DNA of 64,000 nucleotides from a virus. The notes beneath the pieces were generated by a model. The model was not told the origin of the DNA, ran no database searches, and was given only the letters and a program-made list of their open reading frames with translations. Shown here one piece after another: positions 6,163-14,496 of this stretch. The first letter of the stretch is position 1; every line of letters starts with the position of its first letter. Location: IMG/VR virus record IMGVR_UViG_3300032245_000484, positions 1 to 64,000 of that record; one strand, written 5' to 3'. Position numbers and translations under genes: made by a program.

Positions 6163-6969
6163 TTACCTATTCGAATCAAACATATTCGTGATCTGCTGCA
6201 TCGCTTCTTCGGTAGTCCTGTCGAGAACCTGGTTGCCGAAGTACTGTTCGTTGAGTTGAGCCATGACCTGCGGCTTGGAACCTGGATAGATCGGTCTCCT
6301 AACAGGTGCCACGCTCATGGCGGGAACTTCTGGTGGCTTCTTCATGGTCGTATATCCGACAACCTGCGATTCGGAATATCCAAGAGTGATGCTCACGGTT
6401 TCTATGGTATCGGAGGAATCGGTGGATAGTTCTATGTCACCGATGCTCTTTGCAAAGACATTGTACAGTTCGGTGCAATAGACATAGTTGTCCTCGCGAT
6501 CCAACTGATATATCTTCATGGTAGTCATATAGGAGTCGGGGTAGTTTACATCGTGCGTATGGTGGGACATAGCCGTGTTCATCCATCGGTCGAAGAAGTC
6601 CCGTTCAAGCATGTCCTCTCCCACTCGGAAAGTGATCTGCAACTCGGTGGGATAGTTTACCTCATAGACCTGATCCTTCGCGGAACCGTATATCTTGGCA
6701 GCCTGGCTCATGAGCGATCTTCCGGGAATCGAAATGGTCTGGCAGTTCCTGTTCAGCCGTTCATTCAGACCCCAGAGCAGACCTTCTATGATGAACGAGA
6801 ATCGCGTAGGACGAGCATAGAAGCCAGAGTTATTCTGAATATGGGCGATCTGTCGCGAGATGTCGCTGGTGAGGAAATCCTTGTTCTTCGATCCATTTGT
6901 CTGAGTGGGAGTGGATGCATTTTCCGTCCGATTGCCGAAAAGCAAATCTTTGAAGTCTATGTCTGGCAT
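6163..6969 (-). CDS. 54: Baseplate tail-tube initiator, gp54-like (268 aa)
   Basis: It has the T4 gp19/gp54 tail-tube type core. An N-terminal disordered Thr/Asn-rich region precedes a body (about residues 50-195) with 'RPTRFSFIIEG', 'ISIPGRSLMSQ', a 'RDFFDRWMN' helix and a C-terminal strand pair ending in 'VSITLGYSESQVV'. gp54 polymerises on gp48 at the top of the hub and starts tube assembly. The Pro-rich C-terminal tail is extra. T4 gp54 is 320 aa. It lies directly upstream of the gp26-like gene on the minus strand, whereas its partner gp48 is encoded divergently. Confidence 0.7.
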   Translation of the reverse strand: MPDIDFKDLLFGNRTENASTPTQTNGSKNKDFLTSDISRQIAHIQNNSGFYARPTRFSFIIEGLLWGLNERLNRNCQTISIPGRSLMSQAAKIYGSAKDQVYEVNYPTELQITFRVGEDMLERDFFDRWMNTAMSHHTHDVNYPDSYMTTMKIYQLDREDNYVYCTELYNVFAKSIGDIELSTDSSDTIETVSITLGYSESQVVGYTTMKKPPEVPAMSVAPVRRPIYPGSKPQVMAQLNEQYFGNQVLDRTTEEAMQQITNMFDSNR

Positions 6970-6978
6970 GGGTTTTCG

Positions 6979-7677
6979 TTACCTCAGTTTCCTGATTTTC
7001 TTGTAGGAGTCACGCCACACTCTATTTGGTTTTCCGCCTATGAACTGATAGGTCGGGAGATACATCATCTTGATCCAGTTTTCCGGGGGTATGGTGAGTA
7101 TCCTTCCCCGCACATTGTCATACTTGTATCTGCGAATACACACTCTTCCATATTTAGCCAATCCAGTCATGAGTTTCTTCATGTTCAACCCGACGATTCT
7201 TGAGTTCTTGTCCTGTATCGACCCGCTCATCTTGGTGATCATGTGCATCATGAACAGTCTCCTGAGTTTTGGCTCAAGATAGTGCAGGTTGATGCCAAGG
7301 AACGATTCGGTCGAGTCGAGGTTGTCGATCATCCTAAGAACCAATGGGAACTTGTCCCAATATGGGAGATCCGACTCAGGTTCGTATGTGAAGGTATAGA
7401 GCGCACCTGCCCGCTTTCTTCCGTCATAGAAGTCTGACATGCTGTTGAGCAGCACTCGTTGCTTGGTCTTTGCGCTGAAAGGACTGGATTTTGTGATTTC
7501 CTCGTACACTTCCAATGCATGTCTTTCGTACCACTCGAATGCATCTCGGGAATCATCTTCCTTTGGATTCTCCAGTTCCTCGTCCTTGATGCTGTCCATC
7601 CTATCGAAGATCGACTGTAGGTCGAGGAGCGGCTGATTGTCTGCTTCGGTGGGCTTGGTTAGTATTCTTCGGATCAT
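6979..7677 (-). CDS. Conserved T4-like phage protein of unknown function (232 aa)
   Basis: Start placed at ATG 7677, which overlaps the gp4 stop as TGATG; a longer upstream reading would lie entirely within gp4. It is a charged helical N-terminus followed by a compact domain with 'ALYTFTYEP', 'LPYWDKFPLVL', 'FLGINLHYLEPKLRR' and a C-terminal 'RVWRDSYKKIRK'. I recognise the pattern 'PYxDxFPLV...GxNxHYL' as recurring in T4-like phages, but cannot assign a role. Lying between gp4 and gp54-like genes, it is likely structural or head/DNA-end related. T4 gene 2 neighbours gene 4, but similarity to gp2 was not established. Confidence 0.65.
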   Translation of the reverse strand: MIRRILTKPTEADNQPLLDLQSIFDRMDSIKDEELENPKEDDSRDAFEWYERHALEVYEEITKSSPFSAKTKQRVLLNSMSDFYDGRKRAGALYTFTYEPESDLPYWDKFPLVLRMIDNLDSTESFLGINLHYLEPKLRRLFMMHMITKMSGSIQDKNSRIVGLNMKKLMTGLAKYGRVCIRRYKYDNVRGRILTIPPENWIKMMYLPTYQFIGGKPNRVWRDSYKKIRKLR

Positions 7678-8132
7678 CAGTTCTTTATCCCAAGTTCGTT
7701 TTCGGTCAACACGATGAACTTCCACCCTCGGTCTTCTGCATATTTCTTGGCGGCTACCCATTTGTTCTGGTTCTTCACATACTCCATAGACTCATAGAGG
7801 TAACTCTTGGACTGCCGCTTGGGTTTCTTGGGGGGCTTGGTCTTCTTGGCTGGCTTGATCTCAACCAGATAGGTCTGCAACCTGTCTTCCTTCTCCCGAA
7901 CCGTGATCCTGAAGTCTATGAAGTAGCGATGGTTCTTGCCATCGACCTCATACAGGTAGTTCACGACCGTGCTTTCACTCGACCACTCCACGATGGAATC
8001 CTTCAGATCGCAGTAGTCCATGAACTTCCGTTCCCAAGAACTCCTATAAATAACCTTTGTGGGATCTCCCCTGTACTTCTTGGGGTTCTTCGGCTTGAAC
8101 AGACCTTGTAGGAACTTTTTCTCGGTAGCCAT
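7677..8132 (-). CDS. 4: Head completion protein gp4 (151 aa)
   Basis: Matches T4 gp4/gp50 (150 aa), a nuclease-fold head completion protein acting after packaging to prepare the portal vertex. It shows 'YRSSWERKFMDYCD', acidic residues preceding 'YFIDFRI', and 'TYLVEIKPAKK', an arrangement resembling a PD-(D/E)xK nuclease core. An RRGW-like 'EDRGWKFIVLTE' end is typical. No clear ribosome site lies before the ATG, which faces the gp48 start with only 2 bp between. The first 90 bp also carry the late promoter for the opposite strand. Confidence 0.85.
   Translation of the reverse strand: MATEKKFLQGLFKPKNPKKYRGDPTKVIYRSSWERKFMDYCDLKDSIVEWSSESTVVNYLYEVDGKNHRYFIDFRITVREKEDRLQTYLVEIKPAKKTKPPKKPKRQSKSYLYESMEYVKNQNKWVAAKKYAEDRGWKFIVLTENELGIKN
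8045..8052 (+). promoter_or_regulatory. T4-type late promoter (TATAAATA)
   Basis: An exact TATAAATA, the T4 late consensus recognised by gp55-programmed polymerase. It is inside the gp4 coding region but oriented to read the + strand baseplate operon, whose first ATG is at 8135, giving a leader of about 75 nt. Confidence 0.65.
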
Positions 8133-8134
8133 AT

Positions 8135-9643
8135 ATGCCCAACCAAACAGACAAGATTTACACTGAGAACTCTTCGACAGCAGTCGGAAGCAGAGACTAT
8201 CCTCTTGTTGCGGCTATGGGCGACAACAGCCGTAGCAAGCCGTACATGAGGAATGAGAACTTCCAAGACCTCATCACAGCAAATACGCGAAGACCTGATG
8301 CATCCTATGATCTGTCGAGCATCGATCCGCAAGCACAGAATCAGTTTCTGGACATTCCATCATTTCTGTACTATCCACAGGATCTTGGAAGAAATCAGAG
8401 ATATCACCACTTCATGACCTTCAATATCTATCAGGGTACATCCGATCAGACCAGACTTGTGCAGAGAAACATCAATCAGATGACAAGTGCTATGCTTGCC
8501 AAGGGCGGGGGTCTTCAGTTCGGAAGCCAGATCAAGGGCGATGGTGGCGTGGATGCCAACTATGTTGCCTTGACACAGGCTGGATTCAGCCCCGATCAGA
8601 TACAGGAGTTCCTCAAGTCATTCGAAGGATCTAGTGCCGCACTTCGTGCTTTCGGAATCACTTCAGACGAAAGAATAAACTCGTTCGAACAGGCATTGCA
8701 AGGAAAGATACAGAATCTGTTCAATGAAAGTCAGGCGAATGGATCCAATGTCCTCGGTGCCTTGTATGATACGGCAACGGGGTTTTTTGGAGATGCAGGA
8801 AAAGAGGCATTTGGCTATTTCGCAGAATTGCTACAGGCTACAAACAGAGACATGCTAGATCCCGCAAATCAGACGAAGAGGAACTTTGATGAAGTCGGAG
8901 TATCCGGCAAGAAGGTGAATAGACAGAAATCGGAGCAGAACATACTGCTTGCAAATCGAAGATTCACATTTGCCAATGTCAAGTCTAAGGACACCATCTG
9001 TCTCTATATGCCATTGAAGTTCTCCATAAACGATCAGTTGGTGTATTCGGAGGAGGAAATGGCTGGTGCCAAGGGCGTGATGGATACATTGATGGGCAAG
9101 CGCGGAGGATTCTCTGGCGTGTTTGAGAAGGCTGGCACGAAGACCATATCCGATATGGTTGACAAACTGGCAGCAAATATAAATCTTGAGAGTACGAACA
9201 TACAGGCGGTGAGGAATGCTGCAACAAGAAGCGTCTCAAATCCACGCCGCGAGGTCATGTTCAAGGATGTGGGCATCCGTCAGCACTCGTTCTCGTTCGA
9301 TTTCTATCCGAAGAACTCGGCTGAGGCACAGACGGTTCTGGACATCATCAAGTTGCTGAGATACCATGCATATCCTGGTCTTCGCGGAGGTGGCGGTCAC
9401 TTCTTCACATTCCCTGCGGAGTTTGAGGTGACTTTCAACATGATCAGTCCTGAAGGAATCGTTCAGGTCAATGACAATCTCCCGAAGTTGGCTCGTCTTG
9501 CCCTACAGGCAGTCAGCGTGGATTATTCCGCAGCAGGAGACTACAAGACATTTCCTGATGGCAAGCCAGCATTCATCCACATGGATTTGCAGTTCCAGGA
9601 AATGGAACAACTCACAAACGAACACATCATCCACGGATACTGA
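8135..9643 (+). CDS. 48: Baseplate tail-tube cap gp48 (502 aa)
   Basis: The C-terminal ~200 residues ('NPRREVMFKDVGIRQHSFSF', 'LRYHAYPG', 'AVSVDYSAAGDY') match the gp48/gp54 tail-tube-fold family that caps the hub and anchors the tube. At 502 aa it is longer than T4 gp48 (364 aa). The extra part is an inserted region around residues 100-270 that is Gln/Gly-rich. It is the first gene of the + strand baseplate operon, read from the late promoter at 8045, and its start lies 2 bp from the divergent gp4 start. Confidence 0.75.
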   Translation: MPNQTDKIYTENSSTAVGSRDYPLVAAMGDNSRSKPYMRNENFQDLITANTRRPDASYDLSSIDPQAQNQFLDIPSFLYYPQDLGRNQRYHHFMTFNIYQGTSDQTRLVQRNINQMTSAMLAKGGGLQFGSQIKGDGGVDANYVALTQAGFSPDQIQEFLKSFEGSSAALRAFGITSDERINSFEQALQGKIQNLFNESQANGSNVLGALYDTATGFFGDAGKEAFGYFAELLQATNRDMLDPANQTKRNFDEVGVSGKKVNRQKSEQNILLANRRFTFANVKSKDTICLYMPLKFSINDQLVYSEEEMAGAKGVMDTLMGKRGGFSGVFEKAGTKTISDMVDKLAANINLESTNIQAVRNAATRSVSNPRREVMFKDVGIRQHSFSFDFYPKNSAEAQTVLDIIKLLRYHAYPGLRGGGGHFFTFPAEFEVTFNMISPEGIVQVNDNLPKLARLALQAVSVDYSAAGDYKTFPDGKPAFIHMDLQFQEMEQLTNEHIIHGY

Positions 9644-9646
9644 TTC

Positions 9647-10516
9647 ATGTACGACAAACTACCAAGAGTACGATATATCACGCCACAGGGATTTGTGGAA
9701 ATGTCAGACATCACCACGACATTCAAGGTTCGTCAGAAGGCTATTGAAGACGGTGCATATCCATTGAATGTCTCTGTCCCTGAAAATGACAGACCAGAAG
9801 TCTTCTCGGACAGGGTATACAATAGATCCGACATGCACTGGATGATCTTGAACATGAACAACATGGCGAACCCATATTACGATTGGGTGCTTAGTCCCGC
9901 CGCGTTCGACAATTTTGTGGAGGAGAAATATCCTGGCTATACTCTTTTCCTTCTTGATGTGAATGGTACAGATGCATTCGAGGGTTCTTTCCGCACAAAT
10001 GACATCGTATTTGCCACAGGGGTGACCAATCCCGACGAGCAGCCATCGATTCAATCCTCGCTGAAGAATGCCCGCGTGGTTTCATATGATCCCGCATATT
10101 GCCGTCTTGTCATGGAGTTCACCAAGAAGACCGAATGGCTTCCGCAGGAAGGTCAATACATTGCTGGTGCAAATACCAACAAGGTCGGAGAGATCACCTA
10201 CTATGTCGCCAAGATTGGAAAGATTATCGAAAGCCAGTATGCTGCCCACCATTTTGAAAACTCGGATAGCGAACTGCTGAACCCAACGCTACCCGCATCT
10301 CTTCACAATGAGTTCATTGAAGAGGGAGACTTCGGATATACTTTCGGGGCGACTCCTCTGGGTAAATACATCCTTGAGGACTTCGGAGACTACACGATCA
10401 CCAATCGGGAATATGAGATTGGTGTGAACGACACACACAGGAACATCACGCTGGTTCCCATAAAGCACCTTGCAAACATAGATCGTGACATAGGCACATT
10501 GCTGGCAAATGGCTAA
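9647..10516 (+). CDS. 53: Baseplate wedge protein gp53 (289 aa)
   Basis: The N-terminal half matches the gp53 family. It has 'RVRYITPQGFVEMSDITTTF' and the hallmark 'YNRSDMHWMILNMNNM' plus 'PYYDWVLS', followed by 'YTLFLL'. gp53 links wedges to each other and to gp25/gp6 during star-to-hexagon baseplate assembly. T4 gp53 is 196 aa, so this is longer by a C-terminal beta-rich region. The next gene starts inside its last codons (8-bp overlap). Confidence 0.82.
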   Translation: MYDKLPRVRYITPQGFVEMSDITTTFKVRQKAIEDGAYPLNVSVPENDRPEVFSDRVYNRSDMHWMILNMNNMANPYYDWVLSPAAFDNFVEEKYPGYTLFLLDVNGTDAFEGSFRTNDIVFATGVTNPDEQPSIQSSLKNARVVSYDPAYCRLVMEFTKKTEWLPQEGQYIAGANTNKVGEITYYVAKIGKIIESQYAAHHFENSDSELLNPTLPASLHNEFIEEGDFGYTFGATPLGKYILEDFGDYTITNREYEIGVNDTHRNITLVPIKHLANIDRDIGTLLANG

Positions 10517-11828
10517 TTCAATAAACAACATACCGACATACACCGACAATGCGTTTGAGATATCTCGCATTGAACTGCAATCCAATTCGGGTGGAAAGCC
10601 AATCGATCTCATGGAGATATACACGGAGATCGTGATATTCGAATCGATATTCGACAACAAGATGATCGGTGAGATCGTGATCCGAGATGCACTGAACTAT
10701 GCTGAAACACTTCCCATCGTCGGAAACGAATCGATACACATAGAGTACAAGACCAAGGGAGTGATTTGCGATACGGTTACGATCAAGGGAAAGGTCTTTG
10801 CTCCTCTTGGCAAGTCGAGGACTTCCAACGAAAAGACTGAGGTCTACAAGATGCAGTTTGTGTCCGACTTGCAGTTCTACAACAGGATGCTGCGGGTGAA
10901 CACTTCTTATGAAGGTCAAATCACATCTATAGCCTCCAAGATGTTCATTGACCAGTTTGGTGATCAGAATTCCAACAAACTGATGTTCAATGAGACCAGC
11001 ATCGGACAGCACAAGTTCGTATTTCCGTACTGGACCCCAATCTTTGCGCTATCGTGGCTTTCTCAAAGAGCATATTGCAACAACCCATCATGCTTCGTGT
11101 TCTATGAGGATGTTGATGGATTTCACTTTAAGAACCTGCTCAAGGCGATAGAGGCTGATCCGAAGTACACATATCGCGTCGAGCCTAAGAACGCATACAA
11201 CCAAGGAACGGTTGAAGGCTTTCTCACTAAGGTGCAGGATTATTCCATCACTTCCTTCTTCGACAGACTTGAAGAGTATGGATCTGGAATGTATGCGGGT
11301 GGATTGCTGACGCATAACATAACCACCAAGGAATACGAGCCATACACATTCAACTATGGGGACAGTTTCCTCAATAGTCGGCATCTCAATCAATATCCCC
11401 TGTTCCCGCAGAAGACCACTCTTGGCGATAAATTAAATTCTGCATCATCGGGATTCCGAAATGTGCTTCCCGTACAGTACCGCAAGTTCAATAGCATCTT
11501 GGACAATGAGAAGCCAGATCGATATTTCCTGCAAAGGAGCAGCATACAGAAGCAGTTCACGACATTGAGGGTGACGATGACAGTTCCCGGTAACTCAAGT
11601 CTCCGTCTCCTTGATGTGCTGAACTTCGAACTACCGAAGTCGGGATACCTGGAAAACGCGGAATCCGATTGGCAAGACAAGTATCTGAGTGGCAAGTACA
11701 TCATAGTGTCGATGAAGACCATCATAAATAAGGGGAGCGGCTACAACACAGTCGTGGAAATGTCCAAGGATTCACTCGTAGAAGGAATCCCAAGCAAGTT
11801 TGAGGGAAGTTCCGAAGGAAGAATATAA
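10509..11828 (+). CDS. 27: Baseplate hub protein gp27-like (439 aa)
   Basis: Position just before gp5 and content fit the gp27 hub, which forms the trimeric ring joining gp5 to the tube. N-terminal 'AFEISRIELQSNSGGKPID', 'SIFDNKMIGEIVIRDALNYA' and the aromatic-rich centre ('FVFPYWTPIFALSWLSQRA') are typical of gp27/VgrG-like barrels. T4 gp27 is 391 aa. In T4 genes 27 and 5 are in different clusters; here they are neighbours, VgrG-like. A CATAAATA inside the 3' end (11723) may be a secondary late promoter. Confidence 0.72.
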   Translation: MANSINNIPTYTDNAFEISRIELQSNSGGKPIDLMEIYTEIVIFESIFDNKMIGEIVIRDALNYAETLPIVGNESIHIEYKTKGVICDTVTIKGKVFAPLGKSRTSNEKTEVYKMQFVSDLQFYNRMLRVNTSYEGQITSIASKMFIDQFGDQNSNKLMFNETSIGQHKFVFPYWTPIFALSWLSQRAYCNNPSCFVFYEDVDGFHFKNLLKAIEADPKYTYRVEPKNAYNQGTVEGFLTKVQDYSITSFFDRLEEYGSGMYAGGLLTHNITTKEYEPYTFNYGDSFLNSRHLNQYPLFPQKTTLGDKLNSASSGFRNVLPVQYRKFNSILDNEKPDRYFLQRSSIQKQFTTLRVTMTVPGNSSLRLLDVLNFELPKSGYLENAESDWQDKYLSGKYIIVSMKTIINKGSGYNTVVEMSKDSLVEGIPSKFEGSSEGRI

Positions 11829-11839
11829 TGGAGAAAATC

Positions 11840-11983
11840 ATGAGCAACAGTGAAACACCGCATGTAATCACACCACAGGAAATCGAAGACAAACTCCGCA
11901 AGTTGCCATATACCAAGGAAGAACTTCTTGATTGGGAACGATGGGGCAATGATACCTTTGGATATCCAGAAAGAAAGCGATGA
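11840..11983 (+). CDS. Small hypothetical protein between hub genes (47 aa)
   Basis: A short frame: MSNSETPHVITPQEIEDKL and a charged helical remainder ending GYPERKR. An in-frame ATG four codons upstream (11828) overlaps the gp27 stop, but GGAG 6 nt before the ATG at 11840 favours the shorter form. No membrane segment. It lies tightly between gp27 and gp5 (3 bp to the next ATG) and its codon use is like its neighbours. Its function is unknown; it could be a hub-assembly accessory. Confidence 0.55.
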   Translation: MSNSETPHVITPQEIEDKLRKLPYTKEELLDWERWGNDTFGYPERKR

Positions 11984-11986
11984 TAG

Positions 11987-13111
11987 ATGGTAGACTTCAT
12001 GGGTCAGTCCGGATTCGTCTGGTGGTTCGGTGTCGTTGAGGACATTGATGACCCATTGAAACTTGGTAGAGTTCGCGTCCGGGTCTTCGGCTATCATCCA
12101 GAGGACAAGGGAACTCTCAGGACAGCCGATCTTCCTTGGGCGCACCCCCTACAGGACATAACGAATGCATCCATCAGTGGCGTGGGAAGATCTCCCACAG
12201 GTCTTGTCATGGGATCGCATGTATTCGGATTCTTTCGAGACGGATACGATGCACAGCAGCCAATCGTGATGATGTCGGTGGGTGGCATACCATCCGATGT
12301 GGCAAATTCACAATTAGGATTCAACGATCCGACTGGAATCTATCCTACGGAGAAGGATGTTCCCGACACCAACAGGCTTGCCAGGGGTGAAGAGACTGAT
12401 AAGACGGTGATTGAGAGCAGGAACAACAACCGCAAGAAGGATGTTCTGGTTGCTCTTGATGGGCTGGATCAGCAGAAATGGTCTGAACCAGAATCTCCGT
12501 ACAAGACGAAGTATCCGAACAACAAGGTCTTTGCAACGAAGTCGGGGATGGTCGAGGAGTGGGACGATACGCCAGAAAAGGAACGACATCATACCTATCA
12601 TCCATCGGGAAGTTTTGAGGAAGTTGGTAATGGGTGGAGCAAGGATCCGAACGGAACTCGCGTACACAAGGTGGTTGGGAACAACTATGAGATACATGCT
12701 GGAGACGATTTCATACACATCAAGGGAAATGCGAAGATAACACTTGATGGTTCTGCGAGCATCTATGTCGGTGCTGGCGAAGACAAGGGCAGCATGAACA
12801 TTCAGGTTGACAAGGATGTCAATCTATATGTCAAGGGAAACATCAAGGGAACCGTCGAGGGGGACATGAGCCTCAAGGTTCTCGGAGACTATAGGGAAAC
12901 CATCGCGGGTAACAAGTATACCTCCGTGGCTGGAAATGTGATTACCGAATCTCAGTCGAAGATAGTTTCCAAATCCATGCTAGACACCATAGTCAAGACT
13001 GAATCCAGTTCCGAACTGTTCCTGTCGGGTAGTGGACGCGCAATGAAGTTGAACTCATTCGGTCGTTCAAGATTCACCGATCCAACAATTCCTCCGGAAG
13101 TATCACCATGA
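11987..13111 (+). CDS. 5: Baseplate central spike protein gp5-like, lacking lysozyme domain (374 aa)
   Basis: An N-terminal OB-fold (about residues 8-110, 'FVWWFGVVEDIDDPLKLGRV', 'LPWAHPLQ', 'HVFGFFRDGYDAQQPIVMMS') is followed by a linker. A C-terminal triple beta-helix runs from about 230 to 345 with short repeating strands such as 'FIHIKGNAKITLDG' and 'INLYVKGN'-like turns. This is the gp5/VgrG spike that pierces the outer membrane. T4 gp5 (575 aa) carries a lysozyme between these parts; here no lysozyme catalytic region fits in the 374 aa. The PAAR tip gene follows two genes later. Confidence 0.82.
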   Translation: MVDFMGQSGFVWWFGVVEDIDDPLKLGRVRVRVFGYHPEDKGTLRTADLPWAHPLQDITNASISGVGRSPTGLVMGSHVFGFFRDGYDAQQPIVMMSVGGIPSDVANSQLGFNDPTGIYPTEKDVPDTNRLARGEETDKTVIESRNNNRKKDVLVALDGLDQQKWSEPESPYKTKYPNNKVFATKSGMVEEWDDTPEKERHHTYHPSGSFEEVGNGWSKDPNGTRVHKVVGNNYEIHAGDDFIHIKGNAKITLDGSASIYVGAGEDKGSMNIQVDKDVNLYVKGNIKGTVEGDMSLKVLGDYRETIAGNKYTSVAGNVITESQSKIVSKSMLDTIVKTESSSELFLSGSGRAMKLNSFGRSRFTDPTIPPEVSP

Positions 13112-13305
13112 GCCATCTTCGCTGGTCTGGAGTTTTTGATCTATACAAGGTCTATGAACCCGGTGATGTCGTTCTTTCCGTAGATGATGGATTCACCTAT
13201 GTGTGCATATTCCAAACCCAAGGTTTTCCCCCACAGATAGAGAACTCGGGATTCGAACTGCTTTCCAGTTTCACCATCACGGAGATAGATGGAGGCGAGT
13301 TCTGA
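13108..13305 (+). CDS. Small beta-rich module near spike, CBM-like (65 aa)
   Basis: The sequence 'YKVYEPGDVVLSVDDGFTYV' preceded by W-S-G-V-F-D resembles the W-x(n)-Y-x-x-GD-x-V-x-x-x-G-x-x-Y-x-C pattern of small carbohydrate-binding modules (CBM5/12-like). This is pattern recognition only. It overlaps gp5 by 4 bp (ATGA) and the PAAR gene by 1 bp (TGATG), so all three are translated together. It may decorate the spike or hub. Confidence 0.6.
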   Translation: MSHLRWSGVFDLYKVYEPGDVVLSVDDGFTYVCIFQTQGFPPQIENSGFELLSSFTITEIDGGEF

Positions 13306-13562
13306 TGCCTAATGTAGGACGGGTGGGGGATTATGCTGGAGGGGCGATCTTGGACGGGGCGAATAGCGTGACCGTGAATGATCTACCTGTCGCAAGAATA
13401 GGAAGCAATATCGCAGATCACGGCATACTTTCCCATGATGCTGCCCATATGGCTATGGGTACTCCAGATGTCACTGCGGAAGACCTTCCCATATGTGTGA
13501 CAGGACACACAGCGACATGTGGTCATCAATTGATTTCAAATAGCGATGTGGAGGCAGACTGA
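13305..13562 (+). CDS. PAAR-domain spike tip protein (85 aa)
   Basis: A PAAR-like protein: 'MPNVGRVGDYAGGAILDGAN', then a 'VNDLPVARIGS' strand, 'HGILSH' and 'TGHTATCGHQL', with the His/Cys residues expected to bind a metal ion in the cone-shaped tip. It sharpens the gp5 spike, as gp5.4 does in T4. The start overlaps the preceding stop and its stop overlaps the next start, a fully coupled operon. The length is normal for single-domain PAAR proteins. Confidence 0.85.
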   Translation: MPNVGRVGDYAGGAILDGANSVTVNDLPVARIGSNIADHGILSHDAAHMAMGTPDVTAEDLPICVTGHTATCGHQLISNSDVEAD

Positions 13563-14422
13563 TGAGTTGCGGCGACCAAGTTTCACCAAACTATCCAAAT
13601 ATATTCGATCCGGCAAATTGTAGCCTTATTTCTCAGTTACTTCCTGCCACCCAAAAGCAGTTCTTGTTCGACTTCATGAACGGGAATGCCTTCCGCAATC
13701 CCATTGCACAGGTAACGGGACTTCTTCAGAACAAGATTGGAGCAAACCTCAATACCATTGCGGGCATCACTGCGCTATCTGGAGATTTGGCTGAACTTAA
13801 TGCAGCACTGACAACTGCAAACGGGGAAATGGATGCATTCCTAGCCCATACCAACAGACTAAGTGGTCTGACCAAGAATGGTGGGGCATCCCTTGATCAG
13901 ATCCTCGGGGTGATGTCTGCCTACAATTCAATCAAGTATCTGCTCAAGAACTCAGGAGACTGCCTTGAAGACAACTTTTCGCGGGCATTCTCTTCATTGA
14001 ATCCACAGATCACAGGACCGTTCTTTGAGAATTTTGGGCAGAACATGAATAAGATTTCGGGAGTACTTGCAGAGATTCAGAATCAACTCGCTATGGGTGG
14101 AGCAACGGATCTAGCAGATCTTTTCGGGCAACTTGCCACTCTTACTGCCAATATTGGTGCATTGACAAGCAATATAAAGGCATTGATGCAGAGCGACAAC
14201 GATGCATTTGCGTTGGCTCTTGCCTTTGTCGAACGGTATGCATTGGGCAACAGCCTGATCTCGACTGTATTGACAGATCCATGCTTTGGAGCGCAACTCG
14301 CAAAGAATCTCATAACTAATCCCGAGGCAAGTCAGCAACTTGATGGAATTGCCAAGGAAAGCGGAGTTGCGGTCGGTGGTTCGCCTGTGAATATGCTGGA
14401 CTTTGTCCCAAGCCTCAAATAG
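13562..14422 (+). CDS. Hypothetical baseplate-operon protein (286 aa)
   Basis: Not recognised. It begins MSCGDQVSPNYPNIFDPANC and is otherwise Ala/Leu/Asn-rich and strongly helical, with repeated 'LTANIGALTSNIKAL'-like heptads around residues 190-215 that suggest a coiled coil. There is no signal peptide or membrane span. Its place between PAAR and gp25, and coupling to PAAR, suggest a hub- or wedge-associated virion protein. A short TM-anchored gene and gp25 follow after a 75-bp gap containing a large hairpin. Confidence 0.7.
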   Translation: MSCGDQVSPNYPNIFDPANCSLISQLLPATQKQFLFDFMNGNAFRNPIAQVTGLLQNKIGANLNTIAGITALSGDLAELNAALTTANGEMDAFLAHTNRLSGLTKNGGASLDQILGVMSAYNSIKYLLKNSGDCLEDNFSRAFSSLNPQITGPFFENFGQNMNKISGVLAEIQNQLAMGGATDLADLFGQLATLTANIGALTSNIKALMQSDNDAFALALAFVERYALGNSLISTVLTDPCFGAQLAKNLITNPEASQQLDGIAKESGVAVGGSPVNMLDFVPSLK

Positions 14423-14447
14423 GGCTAAATACCCACAGGAACTTGCC

Positions 14448-14484
14448 TTATCAAACTATCAGTGATTTATAGATATTTTGATAA
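14448..14484 (+). other. Stem-loop upstream of the 14497 gene
   Basis: TTATCAAACTATC (14448-14460) pairs with GATATTTTGATAA (14472-14484), 12 of 13 positions, around an 11-nt AT-rich loop. It ends 3 nt before the GGAGG ribosome site of the next gene. It could be a regulatory or RNA-processing hairpin. It is not followed by a T-tract. It sits within the only sizeable gap of the baseplate operon. Confidence 0.5.
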
Positions 14485-14496
14485 ATCGGAGGTTAC

